Positions 47,801 through 58,305 of a stretch of 64,000 nt of DNA are shown here, piece by piece (position 1 is the stretch's first letter; every line of letters starts with the position of its first letter). The notes below the pieces were generated by a model. That model saw only the letters and a list, made by a program, of their open reading frames with translations. It did not search any database and had not been told where the DNA came from. Source of the DNA: Cydia pomonella (Eukaryota > Arthropoda > Insecta > Lepidoptera > Tortricidae); NCBI RefSeq assembly GCF_033807575.1, contig NC_084707.1, positions 26,487,477 to 26,551,476 of the forward strand. Direction: 5' to 3'. Position numbers and translations under genes: made by a program.

Positions 47801-50800
47801 AATAAGTCTCACCCAAGACAGTAATTTGAACCAACGGCCTCTGAATAAGTCTCACCCAAGACAGTATTTTTTTCCACTTTTAAATTTATTCTAAGCTTAA
47901 TAGCAACGTTCGCGTTCGCAGACGTTTCTGCTTGTTAAAAATAAAATATTTAATTACCTTACTTACATTCGTTAGTGTTTATCTGTCGGTCCGTTGTATG
48001 AAAGCCAGGTGTCGTCTTCACGTATCCGTTATTATATCAAAATCAAAATTGTTTTAAAACAACAAAGGACCAGTTTAAAACATTGACAATGACAACGTCT
48101 TGTTAATGAGTTTTTCTTTCGATCGAGACAAAACTAGCTTCTAGCGTAGAACTGGACTTACGCCATTTTAGAATAAGTACACATTAAATAATTAATAATA
48201 AATTAAATACAAGTCCCATTGAAACAAAATAACTATCAGCGTATTCTTCGTGTCAATTAAAATGTAGAGAAGCAATAAAATTACAGGGTCAGAAATATGA
48301 AATGTTGTCAATTATCGTTAAAAAATAATTAAACTTAGTTGTTTACAAGTCAAGACAGCATTTTAAAAAGAGATGTGCCTAGTCCACAAATCAAACATTT
48401 TTCTAGTTTTTATTTGATCAAAAACCCTAGAGAATAATGCCATACCGAAAAGCAAAAGTTACAAACTCAAAGTAGGCGACAATAGGGGAGAGCTAAGAAT
48501 GGATAGAGATTTAGAGGTTATAATTAATTTATGACAATAATGAACGAAATGTCTGTGTGTCTTAAGATTTAAAGATTACAGTCGCGTCCACAGAACTATA
48601 TCGAGATAGAAGAAAAGAGTTGATCGATTTGTTAGGGGACCGCTCGGTGTAACATTTTGCGAAGACACTTTGACGTCATGAGTGACATTTAGTGACAGGA
48701 AACATAAGCCGCGTGATAACGATTTAAAAGCATCAATTAGAACGCGGTAATCCGAACCATAACCAGCCTGTTAATCATGTGTCCAAGGCCGACAAAACTT
48801 CCCACTTTGTCGCTTACCAGAAAGACGCTTTGACAGGGTTATTCGTATAAATATAACTCTCGTCCCGTCCGTCCGTCTCGTCGTCGTCGCGTCCTTATGG
48901 CAAGCGACAAAATGGGACGATATTTTCATCACCCTTGCTCTTAAAAGGTTCCTTGTAGGCGATGCGGCCCCTAAATTATAAATGTCGACCTAGGGCTTTA
49001 ATGTACGTCCGGTACGTCCCTAATGTTGCTCTAATTAAGCTGAAGTTTTATTTATTTCCTTCAGTTTAATTACAGCCGTGATGAAAAACATTATTGTGCC
49101 ACGGGCGTTACAGGAATTACGAATTCGTACCTATTAAGTTTGTTCGTTTGTTCAATTCCCACTCGTTCGTAAATCTAGTTTACCGCCCTTAATTATATGA
49201 TTTATTAATACAATGTACCTACTATTGCTTTTCACTATCTATATTATGTAGGTACATAATAATATAATAATGAAATTATTATTTCCTTTCATTTCAAAAT
49301 CGATTTTACCTACTCGAGAGAGAAAATTCATCACTATTCTTACATTTGAAAGAAAAAAATGATAAATTAGACTTTTTACATAGCTGGTTTTGAACGCACG
49401 CCAGCTCCTGACATGAAAATAATACACGGCAACAAACTAAAAATAGTTTTTTAATTAAATAATATATATTTTAGGATAAGGAGTACTTACCGATGAAAGG
49501 AAATACCAGAAAAAACAGCTCCAACTTTATTTGTGGTGTTTGAAGAATTAATTATTGAACAAACCGCCATATTGATTTTGAAACCTGACGTTTCACGCGG
49601 AAAGCGGTCGGGAGCCGATTGATGTTCGCGGCGAGCATTGGAGCCGTGTGGCGACGCGAGGGAAATACACTCTTTCCTTCTATCTCGATATAGTTCTGTG
49701 GTCGAGGCGCTCAAAAAGATTGGGGACTCACTTCTCCAGGCACCCGGCGGTAGTGTCGTCGGCGCGACGCAGCACCGGCAGCATGTAGTTGAGCAGGTGC
49801 TGCGTGGGCGCCATGGTGCTCTGCATGAAGGGCGCCAGCGGAGCCCGGGGGCCGTGCGACAGCCGGCACAGCAGCGGGAACGACGCGCGGTCGCCGCACA
49901 CCAGCAGCAGCGTGATGGCCACGTCGTGGTAGCCCTGCAGCATTCCATTACTACAGTTCTACTTCTAATTTACAAGAGGTCATCATGTCCCGCCTATAAT
50001 ACGTTGCTGGAACACATGTCCTGTACGTGTACACGAATACGAGCGACCATAAGCGATTACCATGAGCAGTCTGCAAACTAAGATTTTTGTCACTTATTTA
50101 ATTGTCACTTAATCTTAAGTTACAACTAACAAGCAATCAGATAGCCCCGCAGTAAATCACAGCGCGTTTATATAATAAGACAGGTTCAATGTCATACTAG
50201 CAACTGATTGTTGTTATGAATTTGACGTGTTATGAAATGAGTCCATTACCATATATCATAAAGGTATCAGACAAGCTCTGTCTTGCCTTGACCGTGCGAG
50301 CGGCAGGTACAGGCACGTACCTGGTAGTACTTGAGGTGCGGGTGCCGGATGATGACGCGCAGGATGAGCACGGTGAGCTGGTCCTGCAGCGCCACGCGCT
50401 GCTCGTACGGGATGCCGGGCGGGAATCGCTTCAGCGACCGGTTCACGTCCAGCACCACCTGCCACCAACACCAACCGACAATGTATGGTACCTTCACACC
50501 CTGACAACTTGCACACGATAATAACAAAGATAAATCGCCCCCAACTAATGGTCACTTTAGAAGTTGCTCTTGGCAAAAATAAAAACGAGTTTTTACTAAA
50601 GTACTGTAATTTGACCTTTTTACCCAGAAGGAAAACTAGGTCTTGTCGGATTAGTCTGACAACCAGTAAAGTAAATATCAAATGACATTTCGTACATAAG
50701 TTCCAAAAAAAATACTTCTGGGATCGACAAGTTGGGGCTCAAAGAGCAAGTATTGAATATCAATCAATATTAGACTATAAAACTTGTACTAATGGAAACA

Positions 50801-53800
50801 TAATACTCACTTGATTATATTCACTATGTGTAGATAGCTCGTCCAGAGAGGGGGGGTTCAGTCATTTCCGCGGTGGTCACGCCCACCAATAGTGGCCATA
50901 TTTTTCTTCTATACTCATCTGTTTATTCAAGATAATTTATTGTAATCCATTTGTGATATTTATTTAAATGACGTCTGATTAGCTTTGATTCGCATTTGGG
51001 TTTCCGAGCAGGATGTAGTAGAAATGTTAGTACTTTGTATGTATAGCCAAAATATCAATTGCATTGTTTATAAAAACACTATTTAAACAACCTTATATAA
51101 ATATGGGGAAGTGCAAGTAAAACTGCTCTTGCAGAATTGCAAATAACACAAAATAAACTAATAAAAACCCTTTTTAACTATGTTCGTTTGAATTCTAGTT
51201 CCGGAGAGCGAAGAGTCTGCAGTGGCAAGACGTGGCTTCCATTAGAACAGGGTCCTTATGCACATGCCCACATGGAGCATAAGGACTCATTAGTCATGGA
51301 AAGCCACAGACAGTTGGTTTTGTCTACTGTTGTCGCATTGTGGCCACGTCGCCATTACCTACTTACTAGGGGTTCATTCATTTCCAAAGAGTATCGGTTT
51401 TTAGGGACTCCTAAAGTTTCGCCATGTACGTTTGTTTGTACGTCTGTCTGTCCGAGGCTATGCTCCGTGATTGTTAGTGCTAGAAATCACCAATTTGGCA
51501 TGGATATAAAAATCAATCGTGACGACAAAAAAAATGTAAAATACATATTAGAAAGAAATATTTCTAGAGTAGAGTTAGACCAATCTAAGTTGGCAGCGAT
51601 TTTGATAGCCCAGACGGTGCAAGTGTTATTTTAAACGTTAAACTTCAATGAGATTATGACGTTTTAAAAAAAAAACACTTGCACTGCACCGTCTAGGCTA
51701 TCAGAATCACTGCCAACTTAGCTTGGTCTAATTCTACCTCCCTTACACGTAGTTGACGTAATGGGGGTACAATATTTTTTTCGCTTCAACCCAATGGTGT
51801 ATGTGTCGTTGGATAGGTCTTCCAAAACAAAGAAGGGTTTTTGACAAACATTTTTTGATAAAAATTTTTTTTCAGAATCAATCGCTCCGGTAGCAAAAAA
51901 TATGTGTCCCTCTGACTTTCAAACCATTGCTTGTTGTGCACCATCAGCCGCAAAGTGCATGGCGATCGATTATCAATGAATTCATTCATAATTTCTTCTT
52001 GCAATTTCGCAGCTCACTGCTGTATATGATACCTAATACCTGCTTAGCCCCCGTTCAAGGCCGCCTATTGTGACAAATTGGTAATTACATAAACGGAATC
52101 CTACACTGAGCATGGCCCGACATGCTTTTGGCTGGTTTTTTAATAAAAAAAGTGGTATGATTCAAACAGTCTATCCACAAAAAAGTCGAGATCTAAATGC
52201 CTAATTAGTCAAATGCTTTAATAGCACAATCGGAATAGAAGAAACCTCGAAATTTCTTGGATAGTCCTGAAACTTGGTATATATGTAAATTAAAGGCTCC
52301 TCATTCCCATTCGATTTGACATTTAGGGTTCTTGAGGAATCGCAGCCATCTTGGAAATGTGTAACATCCTGGATAAATTCGCGTTTTACTCAAATCTACG
52401 TTATATAGGAAAATATGGTGTAACATTAAATATTATTAAATTATACACAAAAATATCCAAGATATCTTTGCAAAAAAAATACATCCTGTTAAAGAAAATA
52501 CTTGCTGAATCTTGGTTTAGCGCTTGTACACTTCCACAGGACATTCTTTTAATTTTACTTGATTGTGACTTCACCAGAAAGTAGGGTTATGGGTTTAAGT
52601 ACTGATGATTCCCTACATCCTGTAGCTTCGGATACTGTCTGGATTCTTAAAAAGGACATATCGCAATGCCCTTCACAACCTGTTTACACTTGTTTTATTA
52701 AAGAAAATTCAGTACAGCCGCCTTGAGAGCACACAGAATATTAAATCATATTTTTCTTCTAGCACCTGAATTATTGAACGGATTTCAATAAAACAGACAT
52801 CAGTAGATCCATAATTGATACACGAGTGCTATGCAATACAAAATTACTAAAATGATCAGAGGAAAAGTGTTTAGGGCTAAATATTGTGTCTTAAATGGGG
52901 TTCAAACAATAGTGACAGTAATAAAATTTGACACATACAATCTCTGGGATCCATATTAATGTTCCTTAAAATTGGCACTTTTTTCACATCGATATTTTCA
53001 GACGTGACCGTACAAATGTACACACAAAAGTGGAATTCATATCCCTCAGAGTTTCCTATTAAAAGAATGTCCCCTGGAAGTGTATAAGCCAATTAATAAA
53101 TTTAAGAATCATGTAAAGCGTAAACTTATTTCTAAAGCTTATTATACCACACAAGACTACATGAATGATAAAACAACGTGGGATTAATTGTGATTCGAAA
53201 TGATTAATTATTTATTATATTTGAATAATGATGATGAAATGGATATGCCTTTGTTGTTTTTATTATATTTGTTTGACATTTAGAATTTATTCTAGAAACA
53301 ATCTAGACTAGTATTCTTTATACATTTTTTTTGTATGACTGTATTTTGTGAAAGTTTTAGTATTAAATTTGATCTATGAATTATATTCATTAGTATTATA
53401 TATGGAATAATATTTACAACATCAATAAATTGCTCTGATAATTAGATTAAGATAATTATATGTAATACTGTCTTACTATTCATAAGTGCTTGTTGCTAGG
53501 CCTACATGAATAAAGTATATTTGAATTGAATTGAAGCGCTAAACCTAGATTCAGCAAGTATTTTCTTTAACAGGATGTATATCTTCACAAAAATATTTTG
53601 GAGTTTTTGTGAAGAATTTAATAAGCCTTAATGTTATCCCTCAACATATTTATCTAGATAACATATATTTTGAGTAAAACGCAAATTTCTTCAGGATGGT
53701 ACACGTTTTCCAAGATGACTGCGATTCCTCAAGGTCCCCAAATGTCAAATGGTATGGACATGAATAAGGGGCCTTTAATTTACATACATAACAAATTTCA

Positions 53801-54681
53801 AGACTGTCCAAGAAATTTCGAGGTTTGTTCTATTCAGATTGTGCTATAAACTAAGAAAAACGTTATACATTGTAGGTATTAAGGTAAATAAACATTAAAA
53901 CAAAGAAAACTGAGTTTTGTTTCAAAAAGTATTTTATCTTAAAAAAGTATTTAGAAGATATGTATCTTGTATCTAGTATTTCAAATACCTTTTCCAATCT
54001 TGTATCTGATATCTTGGATACTTGACTACCTAGTATCTTGTATTTTGTATTTTAGATACTTTTTATAGGGTATCTTGTACATCTCTGAATACTTAATACA
54101 AACAGAGTAAAATTGGTTTCAAACATGATACTTGGTTAAAGTGTTGGTCATTAAACAGTGCAGCTATAATTATTTGTTGTTATGATGCAAACTATAACTA
54201 TGGGTGATGTCAATACTTATTGGTTAGGTTAAAGGCTTGTTAACTCTCACCACAGATGAGGCCACCTTTACTCTTGGCGAAGTTCTGCCACTGCTCCAGA
54301 CTGATCGCGTCCACGTGATCCAGGCACTCCTCTATCTCCCTCCTCTTCTCCGTTATATCGGGATCCACGAAGTCAAAATCTGTCACACAAAATTAATCCC
54401 AGTACTTTCACTTCGATTTTTTATGACAACCATACCACACAAATAAACACAGTCGCAGGCGTAAAGTTATTTGAATAAGAAGTAATAAACCCAAAGTAAT
54501 GTTAGTGGAGTCATCTGTTGTTTACAATACCTTCATCGAATTTTAACTCTGAAGGCGTAGATATGTCATCAATATTTTTGGCGTGATTAATGTCCATGGT
54601 CGGTTTCTTGAGCGGCGGGGAGCAGCCCCCGTTGAAGTTACACTTGTCGCCGATAGCGGCGTCGGGATTATTAGACTCCAT
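41844..54681 (-). CDS. TBC1D20: TBC1D20-like Rab GTPase-activating protein (nine exons; one frameshifting base)
   Basis: Exons in transcript order: 54681-54531, 54379-54251, 50918-50811, 50458-50321, 49934-49732, 43379-43163, 42897-42788, 42607-42514, 41954-41844. All have AG/GT borders. The protein would be 419 residues if one base in the G7 run at 50850-50856 (exon 3) is ignored. With that base the frame breaks after MTEPP. TBC-domain marks: RRKIWPLLVGV, the arginine finger in VVLDVNRSLKRFP, the glutamine finger in YYQGYHD, and MFALPWYLTWFGHSLNRY and VVRLYDYFL. The C-terminus has a membrane anchor (ALLAAAAALLGVYVLYRP), as in the ER-anchored Rab1/Rab18 regulator TBC1D20. Introns are expanded to 3-6 kb by transposons. 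Alternatives within the TBC family are unlikely given the anchor and ending. Confidence 0.9.
42199..42329. repeat. Hairpin element in a TBC1D20-like intron or flank
   Basis: Arms of 39 bp (42199-42237 and 42291-42329; ATATCGTCGGGGATAGTGCA) are near-perfect inverses around a 53-bp centre. It lies in the intron between the last two exons. Confidence 0.8.
43436..43600 (+). repeat. Interspersed repeat, second copy of the type at 10590-10780
   Basis: ATCGGTGGCAAACAACCATA, then CGGCCCTCCTGGTGGTAAGC. The match to 10600-10650 is clear for about 55 bp and then the copies diverge. Resembles LINE 3'-UTR-type repeats of Lepidoptera. Confidence 0.55.
43880..43947. repeat. Short hairpin, 27-bp arms
   Basis: CTGTTAACTGTCCATCGGTG at the left pairs with CACCGGTGGACAGTTAAGAG at the right through AGGTCCACC. 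A partial relative (TCGGTGGACCTTAT) is at 39646-39660. Confidence 0.65.
44612..44971. repeat. Inverted-repeat element with about 55-bp arms
   Basis: AGTAATGATATCCCATCAAA at the left is mirrored by TTTGATGGGATATCATTTTA at the right, with AAACATAAATGTG and GAGAGCTAA also paired. GGTGCCGTAGGAT near 44500 and ATTCTACGGCACAC near 45142 may be an outer pair, which would make the element about 660 bp. Confidence 0.65.
45472..47440 (-). mobile_element. Non-LTR-type reverse transcriptase remnant with a possible restriction-like endonuclease end
   Basis: Minus-strand reading 47402-47163 (MRPIAVGSTLRRLASKIAVR) joins, after a one-base loss in an A run near 47200, the 565-codon frame 47169-45472. RT marks are KIDVK, CQQGDPLGPAIFSLAI and the catalytic WYLDDGTLGGD. 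A cysteine-histidine motif (CSCGTDVDRLGHHGLSC) follows, then KRPDGVSL and LVWDATCVDTLAPSH, which look like a PD-(D/E)xK nuclease core. RT followed by zinc motif and such a nuclease is the order in R2/NeSL-type elements; I cannot place the clade. It is 5'-truncated. It lies in intron 5 of the TBC1D20-like gene, on the same strand. Confidence 0.7.
47447..47886. repeat. 43-bp minisatellite framed by inverted ends
   Basis: About nine copies of a 43-bp unit (ACTCACGGCCTCTGAATAAG, then TCTCACCCAAGACAGTAATTT) run from about 47484 to 47873. The array is bracketed by inverted copies of TTTAAAAGTGGAAAAAATTAC and GGGTGAGAC. It looks like a small inverted-ended element whose interior has expanded. Confidence 0.88.
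48586..49706. repeat. Widely spaced inverted repeat (about 30 bp) ending next to a splice donor
   Basis: CCACAGAACTATATCGAGAT at 48589 is inverted at 49682-49701 (ATCTCGATATAGTTCTGTGG). The stretch between has no ORF. The right copy is about 25 bases from the donor of exon 5 of the TBC1D20-like gene (49731). Confidence 0.5.
51565..51741. repeat. MITE-like hairpin with about 65-bp arms
   Basis: Arms share AGTTAGACCAATCTAAGTTG / TTAGCTTGGTCTAATTCTAC and GGCTATCAGAATCACTGCC inverted, around a short centre. It interrupts an older repeat of the CGTACGTCTGTCTGTCCG type. A separate hairpin with 35-bp arms (GTGGCTTCCATTAG) is at 51232-51307. Confidence 0.75.
52218..53850. mobile_element. Foldback element with about 330-bp arms, invaded by a LINE
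   Basis: The left arm 52218-52551 (ATAGCACAATC, AAATTTCTTGGATAGTC, GATTCCTCAAG-type segments, AACAGGATGTAT) is mirrored at 53058-53087 plus 53533-53850. The right arm is split by LINE sequence 53086-53532: its two parts join again at the GCGCTAAACC segment. Arms differ more than those of the 36363-38192 palindrome, so this element is older. No ORF. Confidence 0.82.
53086..53532 (+). mobile_element. LINE 3' end inside the foldback element
   Basis: Reads INKFKNHVKRKLISKAYYTT, QDYMNDKTTWD, stop, then an AT-rich 3' UTR and the tail ATGAATAAAGTATATTTGAA ending in TTGAATTGAATTGAA. Nearly identical in its coding part to 34240-34145 on the other strand. Confidence 0.85.
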
Positions 54682-57219
54682 TCTAATAAATCGAAAATGA
54701 ATCGAGCAAAAACATTACACCATCTTGCTACATGTAGTGACAAATTGACACTTTAGATTGTGATTTGACATTCAACATTTTCAACTAGGACACTGTTCAG
54801 AAACCATTTCTAATATGTCTTTTTCTAATACAATATATTCCAAAACAGGTATAATTTTCCATTATATGTATAAAACGTGCTTATTATTATTATTCTTCAA
54901 ATAAAATTATTAATCAAAGTGTTTAATTGGGCTTTAAAAACAATGAACTGGATTAATTTGTATGATAGTTGTAGGTACAAATGCTATATTTAGAAAGCTA
55001 CGTTACAGATAAAATAGTATCGTTCTGTTCTACGCATACTATTAGGGGGGTGGGGGACTTATTATAAATTATTATTTAAAAAAAATAGGTCGCGACGTTG
55101 ACATTTATACCTACCTCATGTTTCTTAATATCTAATATTACTAACCTAGTAGTTGTGAATTGTTTTCTCTAACCCAGACTAACCCTTTTGATTTACAGGA
55201 GTACTCGTATTCATTTGGATTAGCAACTGTAGCTCTGATAAGAATTCGCGTTCCGAAATTTTTGTTTATTGTTAACATAAATCAACATGACACTCGCAAA
55301 TTAATAAAAAGCCATATTTAAAAAAAAAATACCTACCTCAGCGAAGCACACGGTAGCCGCAGGTGGTTGTAGTAAGTATGGGTGTTTAGTGCAGAACCTT
55401 ACTTTTCTTGAATAAAGCATGAAACTTGGCACAGTGCTTCCTTATATCAAAGCAAGATGATTTAGATCGGGAGCCTTCGGAAGCTCCCCCTCTGGGGCCC
55501 GAGAGAGGGGGGAGGGGTCATGTTTGGTATCAATTTCGGATAAATCAATAACGTAGAATTCATTTCCGGTATAAAAAAAACTGCATTTAGTTAAAAACTA
55601 TATAAACAAATCACAAATAATCAAATTTTTCGACTATGTTTCTTGATTTTCATTTATTGTAAAAATTAAACTGCTTAGTTTTTTTTACAAACAAAAAATA
55701 TGTTGTTTTTTTCATCTGCATTAAATAGAAGCCTAAAAAAACATAACATATCTTACCTCTACTAAAAGTTGCTTAAAAAAATTATAACGTCTCGCGCCGA
55801 TTAATATCTCTTGACCGAGATCGGCATCGTTATCGACAAAATACGAAGTGCACACACTGGAGACCGACTTGTTGTTTATGATTTTTGCGGCCGGGACTTG
55901 TAAAATTTTCAGTCGCGAAATTTATGTCAATATAACACCTCAATTTTATTAATGCATCCTATAAATCATGCTAAAAGAAGCATGTTTTGTACAAAAACTT
56001 TTCTCTAAAGTCTAAACTGGCCGAGATATTTGATCCGAAATTCGAGAGAATTCTAGGACTGCAAAATTTTCGATGAATGAATGTCATTATAGCAGAAATT
56101 TTTTATTATTTTATTATGAAGAATACGTTAAAATAAGCATGTTTTGTAGGAAAAACTTTTCTCTGAATAAAAAAATGGACGAGATATTTGACCTGAAACT
56201 TCTAATTTAAAGTTGTTATTTCTTAAAATCGGAGCGCAGGGCACGTCCTACCCAGTCGGTGCCCAATCGCGCGGTGTGCCCTGCCTGCGCGCTTTGATGC
56301 GTACCGCGAAAACCCTCCACCAATCCCCGTCTCGCCCCGTACCGAAGTGATGTAAGCGCGTGAATATGGATGAAATTTTCATACTAATTTCTTCGGATTT
56401 TCGGTGTTTTCGTTGTACTTACCAGTTAATTTCTCTAGTTTCGAATATCATTTTTTTTTAAATGAACAGTTTGCGCGAGAGACACTTCCAAAGTGAAAAA
56501 ACTTCTAACATAACAGAATGAAAAAAAAAAAAAAAAAAAAAAATGATATGCATTACCATGCAAACTTCCACCGAAAATCGGTTTGAACGAGATCCTGTAA
56601 CTTCTAAAATAATAGAATGAAAAATCAAAAAAAAATTGATATGCATTACCATGCAAACTTCCACAGAAAATTGGTTTGAACGAGATCTAGTAAGTAGTTT
56701 TTTTAGTTTTTTTTTTTTTTTTTAATACGTCATAAATGGTACTGAACCCTTCATGGGCGAGTCCGACTCGCACATGGCCGCTTTTTTTTGGGTTTATAGG
56801 TATTTGTTTTAGTCTGGGGTTTTGATTTTAAATTGTAGGTGTGTTAAAGTTTGTTTGTGTGGACGTGTTTCAGTTTTATAGTTCTTGGTAAATTGTAAAT
56901 TGTTATCAAGACGTCCATGACGACCATGGCTAATGCGGATGGCATATAGCTTTTACACTTAACAAGTAATCAGATCCCGCAGTAGGTACCTAGACTTTTA
57001 CTTGGTAAGTCTTAACTTTATTAGCACTAACTCTATAAATCCGTTTCGTTGCTGCCACATCTCTGTAAGAAAAACAAGTGTTGTGTAAATAAAATAAAAA
57101 AATAAACTAAAATCAAACTGCAAAAATCCGATAGATGGCACTAACCCAAGAGAACATCAAAGATAGATCACGCTATAAAGATTTTTTCACAAACAACCTC
57201 GTCATTTGGACGATACATA
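54682..57219. other. Upstream flank of the TBC1D20-like gene, repeats only
   Basis: No exon seen. A direct repeat of about 75 bp (AGCATGTTTTGTA...AAAACTTTTCTCT...GAGATATTTGA) lies at about 55975-56045 and 56135-56200. 56440-56790 is the 3' part of the interspersed repeat also present at 21053-21880, with its own internal duplication (GCAAACTTCCACCGAAAAT). A promoter for TBC1D20-like transcription should lie near 54690-54900 but shows no recognisable element. Confidence 0.5.
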
Positions 57220-57704
57220 GGTTAGGTAAGGTTCGGAGTTAGGTTAGGTTCAGAGTTAGGTTAGGTTCAGAGTTAGGTTAGGTTCAGAGTTAGGTTAGGT
57301 TCAGAGTTAGGTTAGGTTCAGAGTTAGGTTAGGTTCAGAGTTAGGTTAGGTTCAGAGTTAGGTTAGGTTCAGAGTTAGGTTAGGTTCAGAGTTAGGTTAG
57401 GTTCAGAGTTAGGTTAGGTTCAGAGTTAGGTTAGGTTCAGAGTTAGGTTAGGTTCAGAGTTAGGTTAGGTTCAGAGTTAGGTTAGGTTCAGAGTTAGGTT
57501 AGGTTCAGAGTTAGGTTAGGTTCAGAGTTAGGTTAGGTTCAGAGTTAGGTTAGGTTCAGAGTTAGGTTAGGTTCAGAGTTAGGTTAGGTTCAGAGTTAGG
57601 TTAGGTTCAGAGTTAGGTTAGGTTCAGAGTTAGGTTAGGTTCAGAGTTAGGTTAGGTTCAGAGTTAGGTTAGGTTCAGAGTTAGGTTAGGTTCAGAGTTA
57701 GGTT
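57220..57704 (+). repeat. 17-bp minisatellite containing the insect telomere pentamer
   Basis: About 27-28 nearly perfect copies of TTAGGTTAGGTTCAGAG, with one variant unit at the left edge. Each unit holds two TTAGG pentamers, the telomeric repeat of most insects including Lepidoptera, plus TTCAGAG. It stops within a unit (…TTAGGTT) exactly where the retrotransposon begins. Confidence 0.95.
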
Positions 57705-58305
57705 GGGGCGCTAGGTCGGGTAACCTCCACGAGGGTCTGGGTCATTCCAATTTCTGTTGATCCTCGCGGATCCGCAGTCAAGGGAATGGCTCATGGCTGG
57801 TGCGCCCTGGGGGCAACGGTAAGTGATCTCCTGCGTGGGATTGCTTACCGGTGTTGCCAATAACCCGACACCCGGGAATAGCCCGGGAGGGGAGGGGTAG
57901 GTTGCTCTTGGCGTGTCTCTATGATCTCTTAGGCTATACCGGACAGGGCTACCCATACCGGGCAGGCGAAGAGAGAGGGACACTATCAAGAGCAGGGGGG
58001 ACGGGTATACCTGCTTTCGGTGCCGAAACCGGGTGTACAGGCCTTGGCCACCGTCCCGAAACTCGTTATCCCAAATGATAAGGTGTTGTTGTCATGTCTA
58101 GCAGCCTTTGATGGGACCGAGGACCTTGCCTTGGTCGGCCGGGTCAAGAGGAGTTAACCTCAATAAAAAATCCACAATCCCCCGCATGGCGGTTCACCGT
58201 GCTGGGGTGCTCTTCTTAGAGCGGCTGGGGTGCTCATCAGTCACTAGTGGCCAAACCTGTGATACCTCCCGACCTCACAGCGTATATAGGGCCACAGTTT
58301 AGGTA

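Noticed and set aside
47484..47873. CRISPR-like array
   Set aside because: The 43-bp units are directly tandem with no unique spacers, and the genome is eukaryotic.
49487..49948. Cysteine/arginine-rich 153-codon minus-strand ORF
   Set aside because: It is an out-of-frame reading of the TBC-domain exon 49934-49732.
51137..51634. 165-codon plus-strand ORF as a host exon
   Set aside because: It crosses two unrelated repeats (a hairpin and a MITE) and has no splice sites or recognisable domain.
57226..57704. True telomere or chromosome end
   Set aside because: The unit is a 17-bp derivative, not pure TTAGG, it lies 2.5 kb from a host gene start, and the sequence continues into a transposon.
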